Of a stretch of 64,000 nucleotides of DNA, positions 44,771-56,354 are shown piece after piece (the stretch's first letter is position 1; each line of letters opens with the position of its first letter). A model generated the notes under the pieces. The model did not search any database. It was given only the letters and a program-made list of their open reading frames with translations, and had not been told where the DNA came from. Origin of the DNA: Cavia porcellus (taxonomy: Eukaryota > Chordata > Mammalia > Rodentia > Caviidae); the NCBI RefSeq assembly GCF_034190915.1, contig NW_026947502.1, forward strand, positions 5,254,785 to 5,318,784, in the 5' to 3' direction. The translations under genes and the position numbers were made by a program.

Positions 44771-47700
44771 AGCCTGTGACTGCCTGCTGGGTGTTTCATT
44801 CCTCCGGCTTCCTTTACCCAGAAGCAGCCCTGCCTGCCCCCATAGATTTTAGGACCTTGTTCCTCAGTCCATTTGGAAATGAATCTGCTGACCAAACCCA
44901 GCAGATTTAACCTACCCTGAGCTCCAGAGGCCCCCAGCCTCGGCCTCTCCCCTGGCTCACACTTTACCACCCCTTCTGGTCACCCTGGGGCCCAGGTGCT
45001 GGCTACATCACAGCAGGTCCTGCACAGACCACACCTGCCATGAGAGGGCCACGCTCATTAGGATGCTGGCCTGGCACAGCCTCCTCCTGCTCAGATTTTC
45101 TCCGTTTTCCTATGAGATTCCGGGGCCCAAACTTCCCGCCGCAGCCTCCTTGGTGGGGGTCGGTGGGGAGAGCCCCACTGAAGGATGGAGCCTTTCTTGA
45201 ATCTGACAAAGATTCTTGTCAAAACGGAACCTCAGCCCTGATAAACGACAAGCTAGTGTCCACTTCCCTGGAAGGACGTTTTTTCTCTCTGGTTACCTTC
45301 AGGCACGTGGCTGCCTGCCTGCCTGCTGGGCCCCAGGGAGCAGGTGAGACATCCCATCACTTGGTGGGGACACTGCAAACATTTGCTTTGTTAATTGGCC
45401 ATTGCTTTACCTAGAGACCAAAGCCATCATTATGGATCACCAGAGGTGACAACAGTGCCCTCTTGGTGCTCTCCCCACCTGCCAGTCCCCAGGCGGCTGA
45501 CTTATTAAGCTGAGTGCCATGTCTTTGAATCTGGCAGCCTGCCCTCTGGCCCCAATCCATGACTCCAGGACTAAGGCACCCACAGCAGAGAGACGCAGCA
45601 GGACCTCAAGGGCACCCTTATGCTGTCCCCTCCTCCCCGCATTCTTGAGACATCTGACTCCTTTGTCTGCCTTAGGGCTTTCTCTTCTCAGGTTTGGGTC
45701 TTATTTTGTTTACACGCTTTATAATCTCAAAGTCCTTGTTTAAACTACTAAGCTTGTTTGGAAGAAAAGACCCTTCACTTGGAAGACAGCCACTGGCTGG
45801 AAATGCCCTTCGTACTGGTAGATGGGTGATGTGGGAGTGGCGGTGGTGGTGAGGACTTCCGGGGTCAAGGGTTCCCCCTCCTCCCCGGCTGACTGCCCTA
45901 GAACTCCTTGGTGCTGGGGTGGGAGCTGCAGCTCAGAGGAGGCAGGGTCCCTGAGTCTAGAGCCAACATCCCATCTGTGGTCCAGACCTGGGATACACAC
46001 AGGGCGCAAGCTGGACACAGATTTTGACATCCGAGTGCCTGCATTGTGTAGGGGATGGTGATTGGGTCACAATGGGGTCCCAACAACATGGGCTTTTAAA
46101 GCTAGTTGTTACCGGACCTCCTATAGGTGCAGCGTTAAAAACACAAAAGCGACCTATGTAAAATTTCCATAATGTGCTTAAATTTGTATGATCATAATCC
46201 AAGCCAGTAGTGTCCTTGGGGAGCCGGACCCAAAGGAAGCCTGGTGGCCCTTTTCCTCCCGTTATTCTTTTCCAGCCGTCTCGGGCCTGTCCCAGCAACT
46301 CTTCCCCTAAATCAGTGCGTGGGCTGCTGCTGGGGTTTTGCCCAGGAGAGAGTCCGTGTCTCCTGGAGTGGCCTTTGATTTCCTGCTGTCCAGACTCCTG
46401 CTGGTGTGAGGCCTCCCCAATAGCCACAGCTGTTTGCCCTGAGAGCCACGCAACTTTTAAAGTGGAAAAGCTCGTTCCTTTAAAATTGCTAGTGGAGTGT
46501 TTATTGCGACATGCTTGGCACCTAAACGAGACTTTCCATCCCTCGGAATGCGGCAGTGGTGAGGGTGGGGACACAGGGGACAAGGAGCATGGCAGGAGGA
46601 GAGAGACAGAGGCGTCACTGAGGATTCTGGACGGCTGCCTTCCTGTGCAGGCGCTCGGTGCCCTGAGCCATGCTGCGGTGGTGGATTTTTTTCCTTTGGA
46701 ACATGCTCTTTATGGTGGTCACATCACGCAGCCACGTGGAGACGGCATTGGGGTTCCAAGAGGGACTCTGTGAAAGTATCACTTGTTTCATCAAGTGACC
46801 ACATGGGGCAGCGAGTGAGGTCTCAGGGGCAGTGATCATTTTCAGGGTACACTGTCTGAAGAGTCCCAGGCGCAGGCCTGGCCGAGGGGGAAGGAGCTGT
46901 GGCCTGTCTGCAAATGCGTGGTTTCCACAGTGTCCTGGTATCCACATGCCCCCACTCTCCCGGCTTCAGGTCGAGCCCTCCCTTCCCTCCTAGCTGCTGA
47001 AGTTGGCTGTGGCACACAGGCAGCAGGGACAGAGAGGTGACGGTTTTGGAGCTGTCCTTTACCAGCTTTGTCACTGGGTGAGGAATTTGGCTTCTCTTAA
47101 TCCACAGTAAAATGCCAACTTGGATGAGGATGGCCCGAGATGGTATCCATGAAATGCTGGTGCCAGCACACCGGAGCCTGACAGATGCGCCACCAGCAGT
47201 GGGCATTGTCTTGTCCCCGCCACAGGGGTGGCTGCTCTGTTTCCCACTGCTCGTGGCTTTGTCTTGCAGGAGGGTTCCACTCCATCTCACACTGCAGTCT
47301 TCCTTTGGCAGCAGGGCTTGGCTCTCATGCGTGTTTCTCTTAAGAATCACAGTTTTCAGTACAACTGTGGCATCCACAGAGCACGTCTTCCTGCGTGTCC
47401 CGACACCCCCACCGCCATCAGCACACAGGAAGCCGCGCTGTGATACCTTGGGTTTTCTGCACCTCGCTCGAGGCCTCGGCAGGACTCCCAGGGACACTCC
47501 GGCCACTAAGTGAAGGCAGGGGAGGCCTGACTGTGGGAGGGCCTGCTGTCACAGCTGACTCTCCCCACAGTGCCCCAAACACCAGCAAAAGCAGGAGGCA
47601 GAGGCTCCTGGATGTAGCTTGGGGTCAGCAGTGGTTCACCCTGGGCTACATGGAGGGAGCTCATGGGGAGCTGCTCAGCTGGGCTAATGCAGAGCTTTGG

Positions 47701-49139
47701 ACCTGTTTGGTCAAGAATCATCCATGATTCCCACAAGCAAGTGAAGAAAATGCAAGTGCACTTTAACATCAGAACTTACTCTCTGCAATTTCCGTTAACT
47801 ACATTTGAAATAATTCACTTAGACAATGTCTCATTTCTGGGCCCCTTGTCTTCTCCTTAGGCCTGGAGTACCAAGGACTTCCTTGGGCAAATTCTCTCAT
47901 TTGCTTCTAGATCTTCGGGAGTTTGTCTTCCCAGGATTGTGCTAGCCGAGAACACGGGTGGTGCATAGCCAGAGCCCTCCCCTACCAGCGCACACGCCCT
48001 GCCCTTTCTACCTGTGGATCCCGGGGAGCACTCGGGGAGCTCTTCCGCCACAGTCTCATCACCTCCAAACTCCATGCAGCTCTTCATGGCCTTCTCACTT
48101 TTTAATGTACAACAGTTTAAGGGAAAATCTTCATCTTCACATCCCGGTCTGATACTCGTCTGTTCTGTGAATCAGATTAGCAGTGAAAAGTCGCGCCTGG
48201 GGACACTGATCAATCACGACCCCCGACACCAGATTTCCTTTGGAATGGCTCTTTATCGTGTCCACTGGCTCTGCCGCTGGCCCTTTGTGATGACCAACTG
48301 GCAACGCGTTAAATCTTCTCTCTCCCGCATACCTGTTTTCTCGTATTTCGTGCATCTTAGCAGAGGCTCCCAAATGTGTTCTCCGAGTGGGGAATTACTA
48401 TGACTGGCATGGTTCGTCCCGCCCTCTCCTGCTTGGAATGGACGTGGAGCTTCCGCCAGTGTATTTCAGGTTCCTTGTGATCTTTCCTCATCTCCTATAG
48501 CTTCTATTTGTTTTTGATTACAGTTAGTAGGATTTATAAACTCATTTTCCATCTCATTTCAGAATTCATGTTTTCTTGAAGTAACAGCAGAAGCTCAGCT
48601 GCTACCTACAATGTGCTTCTGCTTCTTACAGCGATCGCCACTGAAATGTCCTCTGTGGCTGTGACTTGAGTGAGTGGAAGCTGACTTTGGTCTCATTCTT
48701 ATCTTATACCACCCCTGCTTACTCTCACCGAGCCCTGGGCACAGGGTCCAGGCTGCAGAATCAATGGCCGCATAGTCACTGCTACAAAATGGCACCGCAG
48801 CAGAGGGCTCCGACTTCCCGGGAACCAGAGCTTGAGGCTGAACAGTCGAGAGACCCTGAGCGTGGGTGGAAAGCTCACTATCCGCATAAATACGAGGACA
48901 TGTCTCCAACCCATTCTGATGTCCACCCCTACCCCATCCCCTTGGTTGAATATTTCTCCTTTTGTGGCTTTGCAGGGAGGTTCTTCTTGACCCCAGTTTT
49001 CCTGACCATCACCCGCCTGTCAGGACAGGTTCTATCATCAGGCTGATTACACTGTCTGATGCCTCTCAGCTCAGGTGTCCTGAGGCACTGGGTGGGCACG
49101 GAGGGCTCCCAGACCTGGGCTTGTCCATGTGCTCCCCGG
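44771..49139. other. Unique intronic sequence, no gene seen
   Basis: GC-moderate sequence. Frames of 187-227 codons at 46210-46773 (+), 45957-46583 (-) and 46823-47506 (-) overlap on opposite strands, have no recognisable domain, and are not framed by splice sites that I could identify. No clear repeats were seen. Confidence 0.5.
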
Positions 49140-49620
49140 CTAGGTGCAAATGAGAGCTCAGCAAATCTTTATAAGATGACATTGGATTTATTATGTTTCA
49201 ATGGAAACCTGGATTGCTGGATGAACCACACAGCATCCGAGAACCAGAGAGAAACTCGGGGAGAGAAAGGGAGGCAGGAGAATGACTGACCGACTGGGCG
49301 GGGTTCGCCAGATCCCCTTAGCGACTGAAGGAGCTGGGGTGGACTTAGGAGAAGGAGTAAAAGAGAAAAAGCAAAGAGAAACATCTGCCAGGCGCTCGGA
49401 GGAGCCCTTCTCGGCAGCTGCAAAGAAACATGTACATTTCAGACGTCACGGCTTAAACTAAGTGGACAGCCTTCATCGCATCTGGCTCTTTTAATTACCT
49501 GCAACAAAGTGATTTTGCCCTTCTCACTTAGACGATGTTCTAAAGGTAGTTTCCACTCCAATTACCTTCACTAATGAGCCATCGGGATGCATCAAAGCGG
49601 ACAAGAACACAGAAATAAAA
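49140..49620. promoter_or_regulatory. Candidate conserved non-coding element
   Basis: Unique sequence with GATGACATTGGATTTATTAT, CTTTTAATTACCTGCAAC (TAATTA at 49491-49496), TTCCACTCCAATTACC and CACTAATGAGCC. Paired TAAT/ATTA cores cluster at 49480-49580. Inferred regulatory from composition only. Confidence 0.35.
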
Positions 49621-50234
49621 GCTGAGGGCAGGCTCTCGAGCAGGAGATGCCCATGCCCGGCAGGGGCAGGGAAGCCTTCATCTCCTCTGAGCCTTGCAAG
49701 TGCTGATGCCGGGTGAGGTGCAAGTTTACCTAAGATAATAAAATCTGAGAGGTTCTGGGACTCAGGGTGTGGCAGAGGCTGGGCCTCCTCCCGGACTGGC
49801 CAAAGACTGGATGGCACAGGTCAGTGTGTGGGGGGGTCTCGCTGTTACAGTGTCCGGTGAGCCTGCTTTGTGCAGACGCCCAGGCTGATGGAGTCCATCT
49901 TTCCCTTCCTGACTTATCCTGCTTATCCTACCAGTGGTCAGTGTGTTTCTATTTTTGGAGAAACAAAGATGCCCTAACTAGGGTGCTGATCCCTAGGCGG
50001 TAGAGTAGGCAGAGAGGATGGGCACCAGCCATGGAGCCAGGGACATGGGAGGAGAGGCTGAGACCCGGGAGCAGCTGGACCGGCAGGCCTCTGACCCCCC
50101 TCTGCCCCCAACCCCCAACACTGGCCTCTCCGATTCTGCAGGTCCCCAGGTAACAGAAGCCCCAAAAGGAATCCACATCTAGTGAGGAGCAGGAAGTCCC
50201 TTCCGGAGCCTGTGAGTAACCAGAAAACACTTCG

Positions 50235-50475
50235 CGTTGGTCACGCAGAGTCAACACGTTTGAGCTGTGGCTGGGCTGACAGCTGCTGGGTTTGTCACAC
50301 AGATAATTAGATAAACTGCTTGAGCCCAGAGATTCAATATGCGATGTCATTTATCGGCTGCTACAAGGGGGCCTTGATCTTAATTGAAGACGCAATAGGG
50401 GAGAACCTTGAGAAAGTCCCAAATCAACTTCTCCTCACTCCAGTAATTAAACATTAGACTCCAAGTGATCATTTC
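50235..50475. promoter_or_regulatory. Candidate conserved enhancer, homeodomain-site cluster
   Basis: Three homeodomain cores in 150 bp: AGATAATTAGATAA (TAATTA 50304-50309), GATCTTAATTGAAG (TAATTG 50381-50386) and CCAGTAATTAAACATTAG (TAATTA 50444-50449). There are also TTTGTCACACAG and CATTTATCGGC. The sequence is unique and AT-rich in GC-rich flanks. This is one of the clearest enhancer-like blocks in the window. Confidence 0.48.
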
Positions 50476-51639
50476 AAATCCACCAGGCGCCGGGCATGTG
50501 CTCTGCTCCAAGGGGCCGCGGCCACCTGAATCGAGGGCTCCCCTTTCTCCACACGGGGCCTTCCCAGGAGCCTCCTACGGATACGTGTGGGGCACAGAGC
50601 TCCACACCGCTCCCTTCCCTGCTGCCCCTGCCTCTTCCTTCCTGTGTACCCACCACACCCTCGATGAGGATGACACTATGCCACCACAGAGAACCCAGCA
50701 GGCCCGGGGCAGACACCTGCTCCACATTCATAAGGCTTCCCGTTGTTCACCACATGGAGACCTCAAAGGGACCGGGTCTGTCCTATTTAGCACATAATCA
50801 CTGAAAATGAGTTGATATCTCCACTGAGCAAACAGAAGGAGCATAAAGCAAACATCTCTGCTGGCAAGGACACCCAGTGGGGACTGACAGGTGGGGGGGG
50901 GAGCACTCTGCACTTAGGCGTTCCCATGATGCCTGGACCTTGGGGTCACACCTGGGAAACCCCCAACCTGCAGGCTTCCCTGAGCTGAAGGATGACCTGG
51001 AGATGCTTGGGCATGAGGTCCTGGGCAGATCACTTCTTCCAGCCAGGTGGCCCTCACAGCTCCTGGGCGTAGTGGCGAAGAGTGAAGCCCCTGCAGAGGG
51101 TTTGATGGAGGGAGATGGAAATGTGGAGGAGGGCTCGGAGGAGAGGTCACGACAGTCTGGTGAGGCGTGGCTGGGACAATGAGAAGGGATGGGAGAGAGA
51201 GAGACAGGGCTCAGGAGGGCCCCTGGGGTTCCACACGGAAGATGCTACCGGCAAAAGACTGCTCTATAGAGAGGCGGAGGGTGGGCTCAGCCCTGGAAGC
51301 CGGGGGACCAGGGCTGCAGGGAGGATGACAGGTGTCTTGGCAGGAGGGACGCAGCACGACAGACCTTAGACAGTCATCCACCTGGACATGGTATTTAAAG
51401 TGGTCAGACGACATGAACTCTGGGGCAGGGGGAAGGGATGGGAGGAGCTTACATGGTACTTGGAGGGTTGCTGGGGCAAAAGCCATCTCCTCCTGGCTTT
51501 AGCATGCGAGAGGCTGAGCCTGTCAGTGGCTGAGACACTCAGCAGAGCACACAGCAGGTGGGAGGTGAAGAAGGGGGTGGGGTACCAGAAAAAGGCAGGG
51601 AACAGTGACAGGGGACTCGCAGGCTCTACCCTGTTTCCA

Positions 51640-51790
51640 TAAGTGAAATCAATGCAGTGTGAGGCTTTCTCAGCTCAATAGCTTATTAGCAATTTTTAAT
51701 TACTGGGATGTAATTAATTCGTTCCGAATACAGCAGCTCTGTGGAGCACACCACTGATAATTCTCCCACACTTGCAGGGTTCTTGCACGG
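51640..51790. promoter_or_regulatory. Candidate conserved enhancer, homeodomain-site cluster
   Basis: TTTTTAATTACTGGG (TAATTA 51697-51702) and GATGTAATTAATTCG (TAATTA 51711-51716) lie 14 bp apart, with GCTTATTAGC just before and ACTGATAATTCTCC after. Close spacing of TAATTA sites is typical of Q50 homeodomain dimer targets. Regulatory role inferred. Confidence 0.45.
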
Positions 51791-52784
51791 AGACGTTTTC
51801 TTGCATAAAACCTAGAGGAAACTGTCAGAGAACATATGTGGGTTTTAAGTCAGTCCTGGAAGCTGATGCCTTGAATGGATGCTTGAGCTCCAGGAGAGGC
51901 TGGGATAGGGGCGAGGGTGGGCGGAGACGGAATTTTCAGTCAGGTCACCCCTAATTGTCTGCTCTGATGTTGGCCGAGTCCCTGGGTGGGGAGGACACAC
52001 CCATAACAAGAGGCTGTGCATAATGAGTCTCATTTGTCCTGGAGTCTAGTGTTGTCTCTGGCTAAAGCAGCCTCCAAATGATAGTTTAGAGAGTACGGAT
52101 GCTGGGGACTGGGGTCCCATCTTTCTTGGGGCTGGCAGTCTATGAAGTCAGGCCTGGTATCCCCATCATACTGGTACTGCCTTGGCACCCAGGGGGTACC
52201 CAGTAAGTCCGTGAAGCTGGATGGCATGGTGGAAGGTGACCAGACCTCCTCTATGGAGCTGTGAATGAAGGCAGGAAGGGGCCGGTACAAAGTCTGCCCT
52301 TTACGAGGGCAGGAGTGGCAGTAGTGGGCCCTGGGCAGAAGTGTGGGCACAAATAGGCGAGGAAGGGCAACTGGACAGCCAGAAGGGAGTTCAGGGAGAA
52401 GCAGGGGCCAGGGCCAGCTCTGAGGGCCTGGCCAGGCTGGAAGATGGATTGTCCCAAGTGCTCTGCCTCCCTTCTGCAAGAGACATGGTCTGACTTTCTG
52501 ATATCCAGCCCCACTGGGCTTCAGGATGATGCAGCTGGCTTTGCCCGGGGAACACAGATGTAGCCAGGCTTCCTGATGATGGGCAGGGCAGGGACCCAGC
52601 TGGAAGGGGCACAAGGCCCCTCTTGCCCACCACGGGTCCAGAGCCCTCGCTCCACAGCAGGCTGTCTTGTGGGGGAGATGGGAAGGGGGAAGCAGTTGGG
52701 TCTGCTGGGAACATGCCTTGCTGGACTTAAATAAAATAACCCCAAAGCTGTGGGCACTGCTGCTGTCACCTCCTCCTTCCTTTT

Positions 52785-53095
52785 CCTCTCCTTGGGCATT
52801 GAACCCAAGGTCTTGGCACTGAGCTGCATCTCTGGCCTGTCTGTCCATCCGTCCGTCCATCTGTCCTTCCTTCCTTCCTCCTACTCTCTTCCTCCCTACC
52901 TCCTCTCCTCCCTTCATCCCTCTCCTCCCCTCTCTCCCTATTTCCACTCCTCTTCCCCTACCTTTCTCCTGTTTTCCTTCCTTAGCAGGGTCTCCCTAAG
53001 TCCCTGAGTTGCTCAGACTGAGCTGGGACTTGTGCTTCCCCTGCCTCAGCCTCCTGGAGTTCTGGGATTACAGGGGTCATCACCACACCTCTTGG
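52785..53095 (-). repeat. B1-ID dimer split by an expanded pyrimidine linker
   Basis: The ID half lies at about 52785-52840 (GCATTGAACCCAAGGTCTTG, GCACTGAGCTGCATCTC). The B1 half lies at about 52985-53092 (AGCAGGGTCTCCCTAAG, CCCCTGCCTCAGCCTCC, GTTCTGGGATTACAGG). Between them is about 140 bp of simple pyrimidine repeat (GTCCATCC, CTTCC, CTCCC types), where the usual linker is a short A/T-rich run. Confidence 0.72.
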
Positions 53096-53554
53096 GGGTA
53101 GCACTGGCAGACCCTGGGTCCTGGGTGTGGCTGTGTCTTAGGACTCCAGCCTGGAACAGACCTGCCCTGGCTTCCTGGTGCCCCTCTGGAAACGAGGAAG
53201 CTGGCCTAGCTTGTCAAACACTGGCTTCTCTGCTCACGCACGTCTGGGTGACTCGCTCCACTGCTCTTTGCAGATGCGGCCGTCAGAGAAGGTGGTGACT
53301 GCACACGACCACCCAGAGCTCAGATGCTGGCCACTGAGTAAGCTCGGAGGCTACTGTGCTTCCTGGCCCTTGTGCATGGGATACCCCATCACCTCTCATT
53401 CTAATCCACATCCCCACACTGCAGGCAGGGCCTCATGGTGTCTTGCTTGGGCCCCCTGAAGAGGAGCCATGTTGGCAGTGACCTCATGCATTGTCCCCAG
53501 CCTCCCGCTACCATCAGATGGCCATGTGCAGGCCTGGCTCCTCCTTGATCGAGA

Positions 53555-53650
53555 TGCTCTGTGAAGTAGGTGCTGGCATTCCCATCTCAGACAAAGTAAG
53601 CGAGGCACAGGAGCCCTGTCCGAGCAGGTGTGCTGAGGACCCACCCTCGC
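53555..53650 (-). repeat. Possible MIR fragment
   Basis: GGCATTCCCATCTCAGACAA followed by GTAAGCGAGGCACAGGAGCC resembles the reverse complement of the MIR 3' half (CCCATTTTACAGATGAGG, AACTGAGGCACAGAGAGG). Confidence 0.5.
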
Positions 53651-54121
53651 CGGCCCCCTACCGGGTCAGCCTGGCCTCCTTGCTGCAGGGACAGGACTGG
53701 CAGAGAAACCAAACCCCTGTTGTGCCACATGGGATGAGACCCCACATCCTGCTGAGGACCGCCAGTAGCCTGGCACCTCCAGGGGTGTGAGCAGCTTTCC
53801 CTGGCAGAACAGAATCATCTGGCAGAAGTCTAAAAATGCCCCCCTGGGATGTACAGAGACTACTTTAAGTTCTTCAAACACCAAGATTGGAAGTAACAAC
53901 AGCAACAAAATAGCAAGACAAAATCTGCTCTGGTAGCTTGCAACAGACTGCTAAGCTCTTACTCCTGTTTAGTAATAATAATAATAAATAAATAACGGTT
54001 GGTAAATCGGTAGCTTCTTTGATTTTTTTTTGTAAATGGAACTGCTCCTAAGTTTGCTACCTTGGGGACTCGCCCCGGACACACCTGCAAACACCTGCAA
54101 ACTCATTCAGGCTGAGGAAGC

Positions 54122-54271
54122 CAAAGGGTCCACCTAGGGGCTGGGGATTTAGCTCAGCGGCATAAGCGCCTGCCTTGCAAGCAGGCAGTCGTGAGTTCGA
54201 TCCCTGGTACCGGTAAAAACGAAAAAGACAAAAAAAAAAAAAAAAAAACAAAAAAACAAAGGGTCCACCTA
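54122..54271 (+). mobile_element. Young ID SINE with 15-bp target-site duplication
   Basis: SINE body 54137-54256: GGGCTGGGGATTTAGCTCAG (A box), CGGCATAAGCGCCTGCCTTG, CAAGCAGGCAGTCG and GAGTTCGATCCCTGGTACCG (B box), then an A-rich tail. The direct repeat CAAAGGGTCCACCTA is perfect at 54122-54136 and 54257-54271. Both internal pol III boxes look intact, so the copy could be transcribed. It is antisense to FSTL4. Confidence 0.97.
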
Positions 54272-54796
54272 ACACCAAACCTCCACCAGTCTCTTTCCTT
54301 CCAAATCTCACGGTTTGTTTGGAAAACTGCCCAGCTCCAGCACTGCACCACCAGGTATCCACAGCCATGTGAGGTGAGGGCATGGTGAGGCACAAGCTCA
54401 TCTCCTGAGAGGCATCGGAGACAGAGCGTGAATTGGAAATCAAATCAGAAAAAACGATTTTTAAAGCAACTAGCATGGAAACAGGAATGTGGTGTCGCGA
54501 GAACTTTTCAAATGCAAACTATACAAAGTGAAGCAGTGAAGCCACTAGACGTCTTGGCATTCTCTTTGGTGCCCAGGAAAAGTGTGGCTAATTTTGCCCA
54601 AGAAGGAGGAATGCCTTTCTCCCCCACATCCCTCCTGGCCCTTGGCTTTCTCTCCTGCTTCTGTCTACAGAGACCCAGATCAAAGCTGCAAGTGAGCTGC
54701 AGCCATGCTTTTGGGTCCACATGCTAATGTTCCTAAATGGTACTGATTCCATCCTGTATCACGAGGAACCCTATTGCCATAGCAACTGGAATGTGA

Positions 54797-54962
54797 TACC
54801 AGAAGTTTTCTTTTTTCTTTCTTTCTTTCTTTCTTTCTTTTTTTTTTTTTTTTGTCTCTTTCCTTTTTATCGGTACCGGGGATCGAACTCACGACTGCCT
54901 GCTTGCAAGGCAGGCACTTATGCTGCTGAGCTAAATCCCCAGCCCCTACCAGAAATTTTCTT
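54797..54962 (-). mobile_element. Young ID SINE with near-perfect target-site duplication
   Basis: SINE body 54813-54946 on the minus strand. The plus strand shows a (TTTC)n/poly-T tail, CGGTACCGGGGATCGAACTC (B box), GACTGCCTGCTTGCAAGG and GCTGAGCTAAATCCCCAGCC (A box, start). Flanks TACCAGAAGTTTTCTT (54797-54812) and TACCAGAAATTTTCTT (54947-54962) differ at one base. It is the same subfamily as the copy at 54137 but inverted. Same orientation as FSTL4. Confidence 0.97.
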
Positions 54963-55259
54963 ATACATGGGCTTAGAACGCTGCCTCTGTTCTCACGCAG
55001 ACTGGCAAGTGTCATGTGTCTCTCCCCGGTCCCCAGCAGAAGCCTCTCCTCAGGGGCCAGGGGCTCTGGCCAGGGTGGGCTGGCCCAGCACCATCCAGCA
55101 CTTTATCCCCCTTGCCCTGCACACTCCAGCCCAAAGGACACTCCTCATATCGGCTCCCGGGTGTGACAGAATCCTGAAGAGTGAAACCCAAAGTTCTCTT
55201 TGTAAAATCTAGTAGGAACAGAGATTGGAAGATGGACAATCTTAAATGGTTTTGTCTGC

Positions 55260-55384
55260 TTGGAAAATAGGCATTTACAGCTGGGGATTCAGCTCGGTGG
55301 CATAAGCACCTGCCTGGCAAGCGCAAGATCGTGAGTTCAACCCCTGGGACAAAAAAAAGAGATAAAGTTGGAAAATAGATATTT
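55260..55384 (+). mobile_element. ID SINE with imperfect target-site duplication
   Basis: SINE body about 55277-55367: CTGGGGATTCAGCTCGGTGG, CATAAGCACCTGCCTGGCAA, GCGCAAGATCGTG and GAGTTCAACCCCTGGG, then a short A tail. The flanks TTGGAAAATAGGCATTT (55260-55276) and the matching segment at 55368-55384 share most positions, so it is somewhat older than the pair at 54.1 and 54.8 kb. Confidence 0.92.
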
Positions 55385-55933
55385 TGCATTTCCTGTTTTA
55401 AAACAGGAAATTTGGGACAAATGACACATTGTCATCGTGGAGCTCGAGCTGGCGTTAACCTGCTGCCGCCAGTGTGAGGAGGGCACAGCAGGAAGTTGTC
55501 CTTCATTCTCTTTCCCGAGAACCCCGTCACCCCTGACTCCTGAGCAAGCCTCTGTCACTTGCTCCCCCTGTTCCCCAGGGGTCTGTGGCTCTGGTGAGGT
55601 GGAGAAGCGCTGGCCCCCAAGCTCCCCTTATGGCCGTCTGTCTGCTATCTCCTAAGGCCCTGGGCATGCCCTGCAGGACGCCAGAGGAAGAGGCTCAGGG
55701 CTTCTGCCTCCTGGGACTGAAGCGGAGACCTGGGAGGCTGGGAAGGAGGCCCCTGTTCCAGACGGGCGTCTCCAGGATGCGAGGCAGACACTCAGGACCT
55801 GCTGTACCCTCTCCAGGGACCAACTGGAGAGCCATCCCAGGTGTCCCCAAAATCCTCCTTGTTCATACCTCTCTTCTCTAGGCCTGTGGTTGTGCTGGAG
55901 TAGAAGGAGACATGGTGGCACTGAGGATTAATG

Positions 55934-55934
<1 letters not shown>

Positions 55935-55975
<41 letters not shown>
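55935..55975. repeat. CA microsatellite
   Basis: An uninterrupted (CA)n run of 41 bp, about 20 units. It is expected to be length-variable in populations. Confidence 0.97.
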
Positions 55976-55978
<3 letters not shown>

Positions 55979-56054
55979 ACTCGCCGGGTGTGGTGCTGTG
56001 TGAGCTGAGCATCTCCCTTGTGCTCCTCAATGCACCCAGAGCTGGCCGGGATGG

Positions 56055-56150
56055 CCTCTAGGCCATTTTACAGCTGAGGAAAAGGCTTCCCCCAGGGCCA
56101 CCATTGCTGGGGAGAAGAGGAGCCTGGATGCCACCTCGGTGACGTCACCC
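56055..56150 (-). repeat. Possible MIR fragment
   Basis: GGCCATTTTACAGCTGAGGA followed by AAAGGCTTCCCCCAGGGCC matches the MIR reverse-complement phrase ATTTTACAGATGAGGAAA. The remainder is diverged. Confidence 0.5.
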
Positions 56151-56354
56151 TCGTTGTTGTGGGGAGCGCAGAGGCCTTGAAGGAGGATTTTGAGGGGCGC
56201 AGACCCATGCCTCTGAGTACAGGGCAATTCACAGAATCTGTGCACCCCAAGGATTCGGTGGGTGAATTCAATCAGCCTGCAGCAGACCCGAGCTCTGAGC
56301 GGCTGGCACCTGCCCCCACCATCCCTCAGGGTGGCGGCTTTTGTGATGGTTGTT

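Noticed and set aside
46823..47506. A 227-codon minus-strand frame, with 208- and 187-codon frames just to its left (45957-46583 and 46210-46773) overlapping on opposite strands
   Set aside because: The two frames to the left share the same DNA on opposite strands, and none of the three shows a recognisable fold, exon boundary or family motif. They are treated as GC-driven chance.
52030..52947. A 305-codon minus-strand open frame
   Set aside because: Its N-terminal part is the translated complement of a B1-ID linker microsatellite (GGREEVGRKRVGGRKEG-type residues). The rest has no recognised domain and several competing frames.
54137..54210. ID SINE bodies as genuine tRNA genes
   Set aside because: They have tRNA-like A and B boxes but no full cloverleaf with paired acceptor stem. 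They end in A-rich tails and carry target-site duplications. They are retroposed SINEs.
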